Origin: G963422275 sp963422275
Lineage (GTDB): Bacteria > Pseudomonadota > Alphaproteobacteria > Rhodobacterales > Rhodobacteraceae
Reading direction: 5' to 3'
Assembly (NCBI GenBank): GCA_963422275.1
Contig: OY729418.1
Coordinates: 4,730,521 to 4,794,520 of the forward strand
DNA: 64,000 nt
Under the pieces are notes generated by a model. That model ran no database searches, was not told the DNA's origin, and saw only the letters and a program-made list of their open reading frames with translations. Made by a program: the position numbers and the translations under genes. Shown here piece after piece: positions 27,201 through 40,478 of the stretch (position 1 is the first letter of the stretch; every line of letters begins with the position of its first letter).

Positions 27201-28481
27201 GACCTGTACGGCTTCTGCGAAGGCAATGGAGGACTGAAGGATACCCTGTCCCGCATCGTTCCGGAGAACATGCACGGCCGAGTCGGTCTCGACGACCATG
27301 CCTGGATTGACAAGATTGCTGGGCCGGACAGCCGCCTGGCTCTTGCAGAGGCGGAGGTGTGCGCCGACTATGTGAAGATGAAGGATCTGGAAAACGAGTA
27401 CGTCGAGAAACGCAAGTATAAATCGCTCAATCGTATCGTCAACCGCATGAAGACCATCGCCGCCGAACCGGCGCTCAACTTTCTCTCCCGAAAGGCCGTC
27501 ATTCCGAAATACGGATTTCCGGTGGATGTCGTGGAGCTCGATGTCCGTTCCACCGACGGCCAGTCGACCGGCGTTGCGCTCCAGCGGGATCTGTCGCAGG
27601 CGATCGCCGAGTACGCTCCCGGCGGCAAGGTGGTCGCCAACAAGCTCGAGTGGGAATCGTGCGGCGTCAAGAAGGTTGCCGGCAAGGCATGGCCTGTGCG
27701 CCGTTACCGGTACGACGATGCGCGCAACTTCATGCAATGGAACGAACGCGATGCAGAGGCGCCGCCGAGCGAACGGAAGTACCTCATTCCCGAGTTCGGC
27801 TTCGTGACACCCCTGTTCAAGAAACCCTCGGAGCCGCAGGGACGCGCGCGCCGCCTGTACACGACGCGGCCCTTCTTCCGGGGTTTCGAGGCGCAGCCCG
27901 AAAGCAAGACCATGTTCGGCGTTCAGGTGACGCAGGCCGTTCCCGGAGTGCTGGTCATCCTGTGCGAGGGCCGAAACCGGGAGGGCTTCTACATCTGCCG
28001 CTCCTGCGGCAGCCACATGGCGGAGCCGCAGGCCAGCCACAAATCGCCGTCGGACTCCGACTGCCTGGGCACTTTGGAGCGGTTCTCCCTCGGCCACGAA
28101 CTGGTCACCGATGTCGTGCGCCTCCAGTTTCCGACGGTCCATGGCGAGTGGGATGCGTATTCGGTCGCCTATGCCGTCCTGCTGGGTGCGGCGGACACGC
28201 TGGAAGTTCCGGACACCGACCTGAACGTCACCATTGCCGGTGGCGAGCGCCCGGGCGAGTCCGCGGTTGTGCTTTACGACAACGTGCCGGGCGGCGCCGG
28301 GCTCGTGGCGCAGCTGGAACGCGAAAAGGTTTTCGCCGATGTGCTCGGTGCTGCGACAAAGCGCGTACAGGGCAATTGCGGCTGCGACACGAGCTGCTAC
28401 GGCTGCCTCCGCAGTTACCGCAATCAGTTCGCGCACGCCCAACTCGAGCGGACCCGAGCGCTGGAGATACTCTCCCGATAG
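24279..28481 (+). CDS. DEAH helicase with C-terminal DUF1998 (MrfA-like), candidate defence effector
   Basis: Large SF2 helicase of 1400 residues, intact. Walker A GTASGKTES (111-119), LYPMNALANDQRERLG (148-162), LTNYSMLEYLLIR (224-236), DEAH box (257-260), ATSATI (294-299), DSRQEAAFFAWY, FEVGVDLGDLDSVFLRNVPP and motif VI QRAGRAGRR (about 884). Several Cys pairs suggest zinc sites (CRECG about 387, CRRCG about 433, CEVCG about 471, CGTC about 770, CRSCG about 1240). The C-terminus is the DUF1998 signature GNCGCDTSCYGCLRSYRNQF (about 1365-1385). DUF1998 helicases occur in DISARM, Druantia and the MrfA repair system; here only one partner, the Ig-like protein, is present. Upstream sequence CAGGAG serves as ribosome site. 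Confidence 0.93.
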   Translation: MPDFDIKDLPEKIRQRYESYLKTSFFFKEPLLRESFQEALREEESLLKGPFPEPHRGFARGLDARALAAECFPGEAEELLPALIDGRLYTHQERAIRATHVDSRNVVVATGTASGKTESFLYPILFELYRQHLAEKLEEPGVRAMILYPMNALANDQRERLGAICRKLKDAGSGFEPTFGQYIGQTPRDAKDRWRNAAARAEDRLPGELVFRDEMRCSPPHILLTNYSMLEYLLIRPDDSPLFDAGRGAHWQFVVLDEAHQYRGARGMEMGMLIRRLRQRLRDGGRRGPFRCIATSATITSSQGCEDRQQVAEFAEELFGEPFSMPGVIFGDSEPAAGDGAPRRYHAFLRALEGAFLVHRDGKDAVVLNRKRDSGNGANAEPLEIALCRECGQHYYVGQEKEGRLMEAGRDPSRPDFGVDYYLPADDGNQLLCRRCGALSTSTPGCDCHGAATRVKKCDSHKDNPDQLKQCEVCGYRRSGVGDPVQEIVHGSDGPNAVIATALHELLPADRRKVLAFADSRQEAAFFAWYAEDSYEKLRDRNLIFRAILSEPVAEEGLSIDDLRNRLLREWDEAGLFSETHTREQRNRQVLTSILREAMTEEKRLSLAGVGLVKWFVGLPRHLQVPDAIRCPPWNFAEDEARTLIGHLLDEMRPRRAMNLPEGAGTPAWSDISPWPQQAFGIASPGKRHKVLQWGSKQSGVVKHFLLRLLSDSGLSREEMQSASTQLMKEIWRALRDHVRDPLLSPAMDNGTFRLAPRWLRIKPADPDELWECGTCATLASHNVRGVCPRNQCPGTLLPVSRERLGGNHYRILYRSPGLPPALCAEEHTAQIDAEEARQRQDRFKNGDIHLLSSSTTFEVGVDLGDLDSVFLRNVPPESFNYAQRAGRAGRRDTPGLVLTYCRRNPHDLYHYEDPVCRVIEGAIHPPRLHMTNEKIVLRHMVAVALSEFFKNDCVRFKNVETFVCDWHTPRATSDLYGFCEGNGGLKDTLSRIVPENMHGRVGLDDHAWIDKIAGPDSRLALAEAEVCADYVKMKDLENEYVEKRKYKSLNRIVNRMKTIAAEPALNFLSRKAVIPKYGFPVDVVELDVRSTDGQSTGVALQRDLSQAIAEYAPGGKVVANKLEWESCGVKKVAGKAWPVRRYRYDDARNFMQWNERDAEAPPSERKYLIPEFGFVTPLFKKPSEPQGRARRLYTTRPFFRGFEAQPESKTMFGVQVTQAVPGVLVILCEGRNREGFYICRSCGSHMAEPQASHKSPSDSDCLGTLERFSLGHELVTDVVRLQFPTVHGEWDAYSVAYAVLLGAADTLEVPDTDLNVTIAGGERPGESAVVLYDNVPGGAGLVAQLEREKVFADVLGAATKRVQGNCGCDTSCYGCLRSYRNQFAHAQLERTRALEILSR

Positions 28482-28532
28482 CGAATACCGGTTGATCGTG
28501 ATGGTTCGGCGGGTGTCGATGCCGAATTGGCG

Positions 28533-30600
28533 TTACATCTCCATCTCGAACTCGCGGACCTTCTCCTGTTCCGGCTCCCGCTGCGGCGGTTCCGGGGTCT
28601 CCTTCGCGGCGTCCCGGACGGGGTCGGCATCGGATTTGTCGACCGTTCTCTCGACTTCGAGTGCGACTTCCCTGTGCTTGCCGTCTTCCTTCGCCACCGA
28701 TTTGTCCGCCGCGGGCTTGACGGCTTCCAGCGCGGCGACCCGCTCGCTCAACGCCTTCGCGTCGTCGGTGACGAGTTCCGCTTTGTGCCGGACGCCGCTG
28801 ATCTCGACGTAGAAGCTCTTGCGCGTGGTCAGGTGCGGATGGTTGGCCTCCATCACCGCGACCACGTTGTCGACGGTGCGCCCCTGGAACCCGTGCACGG
28901 TCGCCGCCCAGGCGTGATCGAGATGGCGGAGCTGGGGATCGTGCTTCCAGAGATCCAGCGTCCGCCCGTCTTCCAGCCGGAAGGAGACACGGCCACCCTG
29001 GACGGACGCGACTTCGGCCGTTCCGCTGTTCATCAGCCCCAGCCCAGCGTGGTTGCGCGCCCAGTGGATGCGATCGCCGGCCCGAAGCTCGATGCCCTCG
29101 GCGCGGTAGACCTCAACGGCGCCGCGCTTGGCGCCAACCATGCGGGGCCGCCAGGACACTTCCTCACCCTTCGGTCCCTCCAGGAATACTGTTCCGACCT
29201 CGTGGTCCACACGCGCGATCCGGCGTTCCTCGCCCTTCTCGACGCCGAGGCTCCTGTAGTCCCGGTGGAAGGCGACGATGTCGCCGGGGGCGTAGTTGGC
29301 AGCGGTCGTCTTCTCGGCGTTGGTGTAGCCCAGGCTCACCAGGCGCTCGCGGACATGGCCGTTGATCTCCCGACGCAACTCGTGGCTCGGGGCCATCAGC
29401 CCGGTGGCCTCCCGCGAGGCTCGCCTCGACGGCTTCCAAGAGTTCGGGATCTTTCTGGCGCAGGATCTCGTCCATCACCGCCGTGGTCATGCCCGCCCGT
29501 TGCAACTGCGCGAAGGGCTTGCCGGCATAGCCCTGGACGCCGACCACGCGGTCTCGGGAGGCGAGGATCGTCTTCACCGCCTCGCGCTGGCCGGTATTGA
29601 GGCGTCCCCGGTGCAGGAACGGAACCGCTATCCAGCTCCGCATGACGAGCCGCGACGTCCCTTGGCCCCGCTCCATCAGCGCAATCGTCTCCTTCTCAGC
29701 GGCGAGCGCCCTGTCGGTGGTGAGCGACTCGCCCGGTACCGGCAGGTTGGCAGCGTGGAGCGCGCCATCGCGTTCCATCTGGGCCACGGCGTTCGGAGTC
29801 CCCGATTGCGACCGCACCGGGCTGCCGGGCGATTGCGGCCGCAAGCAGGTCGTTCCTCGCGAACACCGCCTCGCGAGCCGCATCCGGCGGTGCCGGCCCG
29901 GGACCGTCCTTCCCGTTGCCGGACAATGGGGAGTTTCATTTGGTCGGATACCCGTTCTATATCCTTCGTCCTCGTCCGGGATACCGCCTCGGCAACCAGC
30001 GCCCGCGCATCGAACCCGAGTTCCGTGGCCTGCTTCTCCCAGACGCGCCACGCCCTCCGCCAGTTCCGCCCGGTGGATCGCGCTGATCGCCTTCTGCTGG
30101 CGGTAGAGACCGTCATTGACCATCGTGCGCCACTTCGCATCGGCGCCCTGTACCATGTTTGCGATCACGCAATGAGTGTGGAGCCGGGGATCGAGGTTCC
30201 TGGAAGTATCGTGCCTGAATCTGGCGACCACCGTCCTCTGATCGCCAGCGTGGACCATTGCGCCCGAGTCTCCCTGCAACCGGGTGAGCACCGCGTTCTT
30301 CTCGATCCAGCCGAGCGTCGTCCTCACCGCCCGGTCGTGGGCGGCGACGATGCGCTCGTCGCCGCCGACCAGCGCCATCAAGGATACCGACTTCGGCGCG
30401 GACACGGTGACGTCCCGGCCGGGGCGGTGGTGGACCTTGCCGTCCCTGCCGCGCTTGCCCAGATGCGGGCCGTCTGGAACCCGGTCTTCGAGGATCGCCT
30501 TGAAGGTATCGGAGTCGACTGGGCCGGAGAGCCCGAGCGCCTCCGCGCCCCTGCCCGCCCCCTGCGCCGGCGAGGCGATCACGCCGATCGAGGCCACCAT
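28533..30600 (-). pseudogene. MobF (TraA/TrwC-like) relaxase-helicase, multiply deleted
   Basis: Conjugative relaxase in pieces. The N-terminus (ATG 30600, MVASIGVIASPAQGA) jumps directly to GAEALGLSGPVDSDTFK, so the segment carrying the catalytic tyrosines is missing. The histidine triad region NLDPRLHTHCVIANMVQGAD is present at about 30.2 kb. Frames then break several times; QREAVKTILASRDRVVGVQG (about 29.57 kb) is followed by AGMTTAVMDEILRQKDPE, so the Walker A motif is also deleted. The last 288 codons (29396-28533) are an open C-terminal helicase end (HAWAATVHGFQGRTVDNVVA). The product cannot nick or unwind DNA. It identifies the region as a former conjugative or mobilisable element. Confidence 0.88.
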
Positions 30601-30713
30601 CGCGGACGAGGCTTGCCGATGGCCGGGAGCATTGGTCTCTTCGGAGCCTGCATTCCGCAGGGATACGCCCATTGCGGTAAAAGAACAAGAAGAGAACGCG
30701 CTGGTTCGTACAT

Positions 30714-31723
30714 AACCCCAATTCTGGATAAGAGGGGTGAGGGGGTTCCCAAATCGGGCGTGGCCTGATTCTGTATCCGCAACCAAAATCAACGGATGGG
30801 ATCCCCTCAATGAGCACCTCCATCATCGCACTGTTCTGCTGTCTCGACGACTTTGCAAAGACCTTTGAAGAATGGGAGCGGCATCGGCTGATCGGCACAG
30901 GCCGCCAGCGCTCGCGCTCGGGCAAGCTCTCGCTCAGTGAAAGGCTCTTCATCATGGTGTTGTTTCATCTCTCGCCCTTCAAGAATTTCAAGGCTTTCCG
31001 GTTCCATGGCGTGGAGCGGAAATATCGCGACTGCTTTGGAGACCTGCCGAGCTGCGGACGGTTTGTCGCCCTGATGCCGCGCTTGCCGGTTCCGTTTTGC
31101 ATCTTGATGCAATGCTTTCGCGGTGAGGAAACCGGGGTCTGTTTTGTGGACAGCGCCAAGCTCGCTGTCTGCCACAACGCACGGATCAACCGGAACAAGG
31201 TCTTCAAGGGACTGGCCAAGCGGGGCCGAAGCACCATGGGGTGGTTTTTCGGGTTCAAGCTGCATCTGGTCATCAACGACAAGGGTCAGGTCATGGCCGT
31301 CAAGATCACGCCTGGAAACACCGACGACCGCAAGCCGCTTGAGACCATGATTGCCGAGTTGGAAGGCAAGGTGTTCGGCGATAAAGGCTGCATTTCGAAG
31401 CCGCTTTTCCAGCGTTTGTGGCAACAGGGCCTGCACCTGATCACTGGCATTCGCCGCAACATGAAAAACTTTCTTCTGCCCATTCCGGACCAAATCATGT
31501 TGCGGAAGCGGTTCATCATTGAAACGCTGTTCGATAAACTGAAATCGAGCATGGGATTGGAACGCACACGACACCGATCCCCAACAAATGCCTTCGTTCA
31601 TATCCTGTCATGTCTGGCTGCCTATATTCTGGCGCAGCCAAAGGTCAAAATCGGCAAAATCGTCGTGCCAGACGCCATTCGGTGCATTCCAAAAGAAAAC
31701 AGAGCTTATCCATAACTCGGGTT
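30714..31723 (+). mobile_element. intact IS982-family insertion sequence
   Basis: About 1010 bases. Imperfect terminal repeats: left AACCCCAATTCTGGATAAG, right (reverse complement) AACCCGAGTTATGGATAAG, with three mismatches. The four bases ACAT flank both ends (30710-30713 and 31724-31727) as a likely target duplication. It encodes one complete transposase. It sits about 110 bases upstream of the relaxase remnant and separates it from hsdR. Confidence 0.92.
30810..31715 (+). CDS. IS982 family transposase
   Basis: Full-length DDE transposase, 301 residues. Motifs: FRFHGVERKYRDCFGDLPSC, then FVDSAKLAVCHNARI (first catalytic Asp), GWFFGFKLHLVINDKGQVMA, TPGNTDDRKPLE (second Asp), VFGDKGCISKPLFQ (DKGY-like) and IETLFDKLKSSMGLERTRHR (catalytic Glu). 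It is the only transposase in the window that appears complete and undamaged, so the element could still move. Confidence 0.95.
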   Translation: MSTSIIALFCCLDDFAKTFEEWERHRLIGTGRQRSRSGKLSLSERLFIMVLFHLSPFKNFKAFRFHGVERKYRDCFGDLPSCGRFVALMPRLPVPFCILMQCFRGEETGVCFVDSAKLAVCHNARINRNKVFKGLAKRGRSTMGWFFGFKLHLVINDKGQVMAVKITPGNTDDRKPLETMIAELEGKVFGDKGCISKPLFQRLWQQGLHLITGIRRNMKNFLLPIPDQIMLRKRFIIETLFDKLKSSMGLERTRHRSPTNAFVHILSCLAAYILAQPKVKIGKIVVPDAIRCIPKENRAYP

Positions 31724-31884
31724 ACATAGGTCCGGAAATTGGCGGATGCTCGTACCTGCGGCTCGAGCGACGCCGCGAAACACGATGGACCTCGGGGTGG
31801 CGCACCGCCGAAATGCCTGTCACGCCAGATGCCGTCTTTCGTCCCCGACGGAGACCAATTCCCCTGCCGGAGGACGCCTTCGCC

Positions 31885-35028
<3,144 letters not shown>

Positions 35029-35034
35029 GTGGTA

Positions 35035-36171
35035 TCAACCGTATTCCGACTCTTGCCCATCATCGCGCAAGACGCCTTCCAGGCGAGGATTCAGCAACCT
35101 CCACCGCTGACCTGCACGCTCAAGGTCACCCTTCAGTACAACCGGCGCCCGGTCCTTGTGAGCCTGGACCGCCCGCTCGTAATCCGCCTGCTCCAGAACC
35201 GCCAGGACCGACTGCCTTTGCCCGTCGACTTCGGTCCTGAGTCTGATCGTTCCGTCGGCATCTTCCTCTTCGCGTTCCAGGATGCGAACGAAGCCATGGA
35301 GACGCATGTCGGGTTTCGGTGCGCGCTCCCGGAGGGAGCGCGCGGCCTCGCGCAGCAGCGCTGCATCCGACTGTCCGAATCGCACGACCGTCCCCGGCGT
35401 CCCCATCGGCCGCGTGCGAGCCCACGAGACGCCGACGTCCAGCGCCGGAAACGGCTCGATAATCTGGGCCAGAGACTCGCAGAGATTGGCGCTCACCCCA
35501 CTGGCCACAGTCTTTCCGAAGGCGTTGCCGTCGCCGGAACCCGCCCGTTCCGCCGCCTGACGCGCCGCAGCCAGCGCCTCGACGAGCCGCCTCGTCATCC
35601 GCCGCGCCATCGGCGCGTTGCGGTCATCCGGATCCTCGAACAGCGCCGGCATGGGCAGTGGCACGACCGGCGTCAGCAACGTCACCACGAAGCTGCCCTG
35701 GTCCGTCTGTCCGAGCCGCATTTGCCGCAGCAGTTCTGTCGCTTCCCGATTCGCTCCCGCTCGGTATACCGGTCGCGGCTCCTGGAGCGAACATGCCGCA
35801 GATAGCACCATGTCTCGAGCGCCGTGGACAAGGTTCACGCCGTCGTTCAACCCGAGACTGCCGTCATCGCTCTCTGCCGTTCGAATGCGAATGACGTCGC
35901 GGTCCGCTGTCACCAGCGATCGGTATACGGTCAACTCGTCCTGATCGGCAATTTGCGCAAAGGTCCCGATCAACGCTGCCACCGCACTCGCATAATCCCC
36001 CAATCGCGGCGTACGCGGCACGATGATCTCCGGCAGCGTGTCGCCGATATAGACGTCCGAATGCTCGCGGTATGCTTCATGCTGCCTCCAACCCGCAATG
36101 CGGGCGTAGGCGGACAGCGCCGCTGGCGAAACCGCCAGCAGCGCATCACGGTCGTGAATGCTGACACGCAT
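35035..36171 (-). CDS. unknown 378-residue protein inside the type I RM operon
   Basis: Not recognised. The N-terminal part (MRVSIHDRDALLAVSPAALS, then IAGWRQHEAYREHSDVYIGD, LPEIIVPRTPRLGDYASAV) looks like a compact alpha/beta domain. The middle is rich in charged helices (RRMTRRLVEALAAARQAAER), followed by NLCESLAQIIEPFPALDVGV. The end resembles a small beta-barrel (GTIRLRTEVDGQRQSVLAVL; KGDLERAGQRWRLLNP). No catalytic motif stands out. Start and the previous stop share a base, and hsdR starts six bases on, so it is co-expressed with the RM subunits and the DUF4365 protein. It may form a unit with DUF4365; this is inference. Confidence 0.85.
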   Translation of the reverse strand: MRVSIHDRDALLAVSPAALSAYARIAGWRQHEAYREHSDVYIGDTLPEIIVPRTPRLGDYASAVAALIGTFAQIADQDELTVYRSLVTADRDVIRIRTAESDDGSLGLNDGVNLVHGARDMVLSAACSLQEPRPVYRAGANREATELLRQMRLGQTDQGSFVVTLLTPVVPLPMPALFEDPDDRNAPMARRMTRRLVEALAAARQAAERAGSGDGNAFGKTVASGVSANLCESLAQIIEPFPALDVGVSWARTRPMGTPGTVVRFGQSDAALLREAARSLRERAPKPDMRLHGFVRILEREEEDADGTIRLRTEVDGQRQSVLAVLEQADYERAVQAHKDRAPVVLKGDLERAGQRWRLLNPRLEGVLRDDGQESEYG

Positions 36172-36667
36172 CAGAGTTCTCCTGCCTTGGACCGTTCCAT
36201 CAATTCTTGCAGGGTTTCGACATCGAGTAAGTTCCGTTCGGGAACGTGAACGGTTACGGTCTGCTGACCCGCGATTTCATCATGGTTCCGTTGCAGGCTC
36301 AGCCAGTAGGCGCGACGCCGCAGGGTGAGTTCCTCCGCAGTCACAATCATCCACCGCGCCTCATCTCCCGGAAGCTCCAGCACCACGAGCAACCGCGGTG
36401 TCTGCGTCTCGACACGAAGATCGTTGTAGTTCTTGATGGACAGCGGGAACGGCACGAAGCCGTCGCGCGCCTCGCCGATCCTGGCCGTGGCCTTGAGTTG
36501 CAGGTCGAGCGCCGGGCGGTATGCGCCTCCCGCCTGGATCCGCAGATCCACGCTGTCCCGATCGGGTTGCGGCACGGAAACAGAGTAGCCTGCGCGAACC
36601 GCCAACGCCCTGGCATAAACGAGCGACAGGCCTTCCATTTGGTCGGGACCGGTCAGCAAGCCGTCGA

Positions 36668-36671
<4 letters not shown>
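36171..36671 (-). CDS. DUF4365 domain protein (PD-(D/E)xK-like fold)
   Basis: 166 residues. DUF4365 family signatures: DSVDLRIQAGG, YRPALDLQLKATAR, FPLSIKNYNDLRVETQTPRL, LVVLELPGD, LTLRRRAYWLSL, TVTVHVPERNLLDVETLQEL. D42 and Q58-x-K60 fit the reduced nuclease core (D...QxK) predicted for the family, so a DNA-cutting or DNA-binding role is possible but unproven. Its ATG overlaps the hsdS stop by four bases (ATGA), and its stop overlaps the next start by one base, placing it firmly in the RM operon. Confidence 0.88.
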
Positions 36672-38457
<1,786 letters not shown>

Positions 38458-38461
<4 letters not shown>

Positions 38462-38871
38462 CGGTCCGCCTTCGCGCTCAGCGTCGCGTGAAGCCGCACG
38501 AGGACGGGGTGGTAGCGGTCCCTGATGAGCGTTTCCGCTTCGAGAGCGGCGCTTTCCCGGTAGGCATGGCTCAGGACATTGCGCCTTTCCAGCGCTTCCA
38601 GGAGGAGTTCGCAGTCCCGCTCGTCGATGTAGTCGACCTCGAAGCTCCTGCGGATGGCCGAGCGGGGAACCTTCTCCTCGTATCCCTCGTAGAACAGGAG
38701 GTCTTTCAGGACGTTCCAGGACAGCTCGAAGCAGAACTCGAACGTCTTGACCAGCCCGGCGCGTTCGAGGCTCGAGTAGGACTCCTGCGCGCACGCCTCG
38801 CTGAGTTGCGCAAGCGCCAGCCCGAAACTGGCAAGACGCAGCTTCCAGCGCGTTTCGTCGGTACTGCTCAC
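38458..38871 (-). CDS. HepT-like HEPN protein (nucleotidyltransferase partner)
   Basis: 137-residue all-helical protein of the nucleotidyltransferase substrate-binding (HI0074/HepT) type: RLASFGLALAQLSEA, LVKTFEFCFELSWNVLKDLL, FEGY-like YEGYEEKVPRSAIRRSF, and LLEALERRNVLSHAYRESAA. The segment RNVLSHAY (97-104) is a perfect RX4HXY motif, the RNase site of HepT toxins whose Tyr is AMPylated by MntA. The start is a GTG that overlaps the hsdM stop (GTGA), and the stop overlaps the start of the nucleotidyltransferase-HsdS fusion. Together the two make a toxin-antitoxin pair built into the RM operon (inference). Confidence 0.9.
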
Positions 38872-40463
38872 GCTTCGCTGCCCCGGAAGCCCAGCGCCTT
38901 GAGATTTTCTGCAATCGCAGCGTCGAGCCGCGCGCCCTCGGCCTGCTGCGCCTGCAACTCTGCAACCAGCCGCGTCATCTTGCCCTCGAACGGCTCGCCG
39001 TCGTCCTCGCGCGGGGCTGCACCGACATAGCGGCCGGGCGTGAGCACATGGCCGTGCTTGCGCACTTCGGCGAGCGGTGCGCTCCGGCAGAAGCCGGGGA
39101 CATCCTCGTAGCCGCTGCCGCCCCGCCAGGCATGGCAGGTATCGGCGATGCGGGCGATGTCCTTGTCGGTCAGTTCGCGGTGAGTGCGGTCCACCATGCG
39201 GCCGAGCGCCCGGGCATCGACGAACAGCACCTCGCCGCGCCGGTCGCGGAACCTGCCGTTGCCCCGGTCCCGCGCCAGGAACCACAGGCAGGCCGGGATC
39301 TGGGTCGAGTGGAAGAGTTGGCCCGGCAGCGCCACCATGCAGTCCACGAGACCCGCCTCGATCAGCTTCGCGCGGATCTCGCCCTCCCCAGACTGGGCCG
39401 AGGACATCGAGCCGTTGGCGAGCACGAAGCCGGCCGCGCCGCCCGGCGCCAGATGGTGCACCATGTGCTGCACCCAGGCGAAGTTGGCGTTGCCCTTCGG
39501 CGGGACGCCATACTTCCAGCGCTTGTCGTCGGCGAGCCGCTCGCCGCCCCAATCGGAGACATTGAAGGGCGGGTTGGCGAGGATGAAGTCGGCCTTGAGG
39601 TCGGGATGGCGGTCGGCATGGAAGCTGTCGCCATGGGCGATCCGGCCCTCGATGCCGCGAATGGCGAGGTTCATCCTGGCGAGCCGCCACGTCGTGTAGT
39701 TGCTCTCCTGTCCGTAGATCGAGATGTCGCCGCGCGCCTTGCCGCCATTGCCGTTCCCGGTCGCGTGCGCCCGGATGAATTCGACCGACTGAACGAACAT
39801 GCCGGACGAACCGCAGCACGGGTCGTAGACCCGGCCCCGATACGGCTTCAGCATCTCGACCAGGAGCTGGACCACGCAGCGCGGGGTGTAGAACTCACCG
39901 CCCTTCTTGCCCTCCGCGCTCGCGAACTGCGAGAGGAAATACTCATAGACCCGGCCGAGCACGTCTCTGGAGCGCGCCTCCTCATCGCCGACGCGGATAT
40001 TGCCGATCATGTCGATGATCTGGCCGAGGCGCCGCTTGTCGAGGCCCTCGCGGGCGTAGTCCTTGGGCAGGACGTCCTTCAGACTCGGATTGTCGCGCTC
40101 GAGCGCCGCCATGGCGTTATCGACGATCTGGCCGATTGTCGACTGCCGCGCCTGCGCCTTCAGACGGCTCCAGCGCGCCTCGGGCGGGACCCAGAAGATG
40201 TTCTCCGCGAGATACTCGTCACGGTCCTCGGCAGCATCCGCGCCCCATTCGGCGAGCACCGCCGCGCGACGCTCCTCGAAGGCGTCGGAAATGTATTTCA
40301 GGAAGATCAGCCCGAGGACAACATGCTTGTATTCGGCCGCGTCCATCGAGCCGCGCAGCGCATCGGCCATCGCCCACAACTCTGCCTCATGGCCGGTCGT
40401 CGCGCCGCCGTCCGGCCTGGCTGTCGCGTCGCCTCGCTGTTTTCCGGGTCGTCCCCGCGCCAT
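38868..40463 (-). CDS. hsdM: type I restriction enzyme M subunit
   Basis: Complete N6-adenine methyltransferase of 531 residues. N-terminal helical domain (LRGSMDAAEYKHVVLGLIFL, then KYISDAFEERR), then GEFYTPRCVVQLLVEML, SAM-binding DPCCGSSGMFVQS, GQESNYTTWRLARMNLAIRG and the catalytic NPPF (DFILANPPFNVSDWGG). First gene of the operon; the defective integrase lies just upstream (its frame ends 16 bases before this start), so the promoter may be inside the integrase remnant. Pairs with the HsdS fusion for methylation and with HsdR for cutting. Confidence 0.97.
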   Translation of the reverse strand: MARGRPGKQRGDATARPDGGATTGHEAELWAMADALRGSMDAAEYKHVVLGLIFLKYISDAFEERRAAVLAEWGADAAEDRDEYLAENIFWVPPEARWSRLKAQARQSTIGQIVDNAMAALERDNPSLKDVLPKDYAREGLDKRRLGQIIDMIGNIRVGDEEARSRDVLGRVYEYFLSQFASAEGKKGGEFYTPRCVVQLLVEMLKPYRGRVYDPCCGSSGMFVQSVEFIRAHATGNGNGGKARGDISIYGQESNYTTWRLARMNLAIRGIEGRIAHGDSFHADRHPDLKADFILANPPFNVSDWGGERLADDKRWKYGVPPKGNANFAWVQHMVHHLAPGGAAGFVLANGSMSSAQSGEGEIRAKLIEAGLVDCMVALPGQLFHSTQIPACLWFLARDRGNGRFRDRRGEVLFVDARALGRMVDRTHRELTDKDIARIADTCHAWRGGSGYEDVPGFCRSAPLAEVRKHGHVLTPGRYVGAAPREDDGEPFEGKMTRLVAELQAQQAEGARLDAAIAENLKALGFRGSEA

Positions 40464-40478
40464 GCCGCGCCCTTCCGG

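Noticed and set aside
25596..28442. 948-codon open frame on the minus strand
   Set aside because: It is exactly antisense to the DUF1998 helicase, whose motifs are unmistakable; long antisense frames are expected in GC-rich genes.
24279..28481. Naming the helicase as DISARM DrmA/DrmB or Druantia DruE
   Set aside because: Required partners (methylase, DrmC, DruA-D) are absent, and DrmA and DrmB are separate proteins; the partner gene has not been shown to be DruH.
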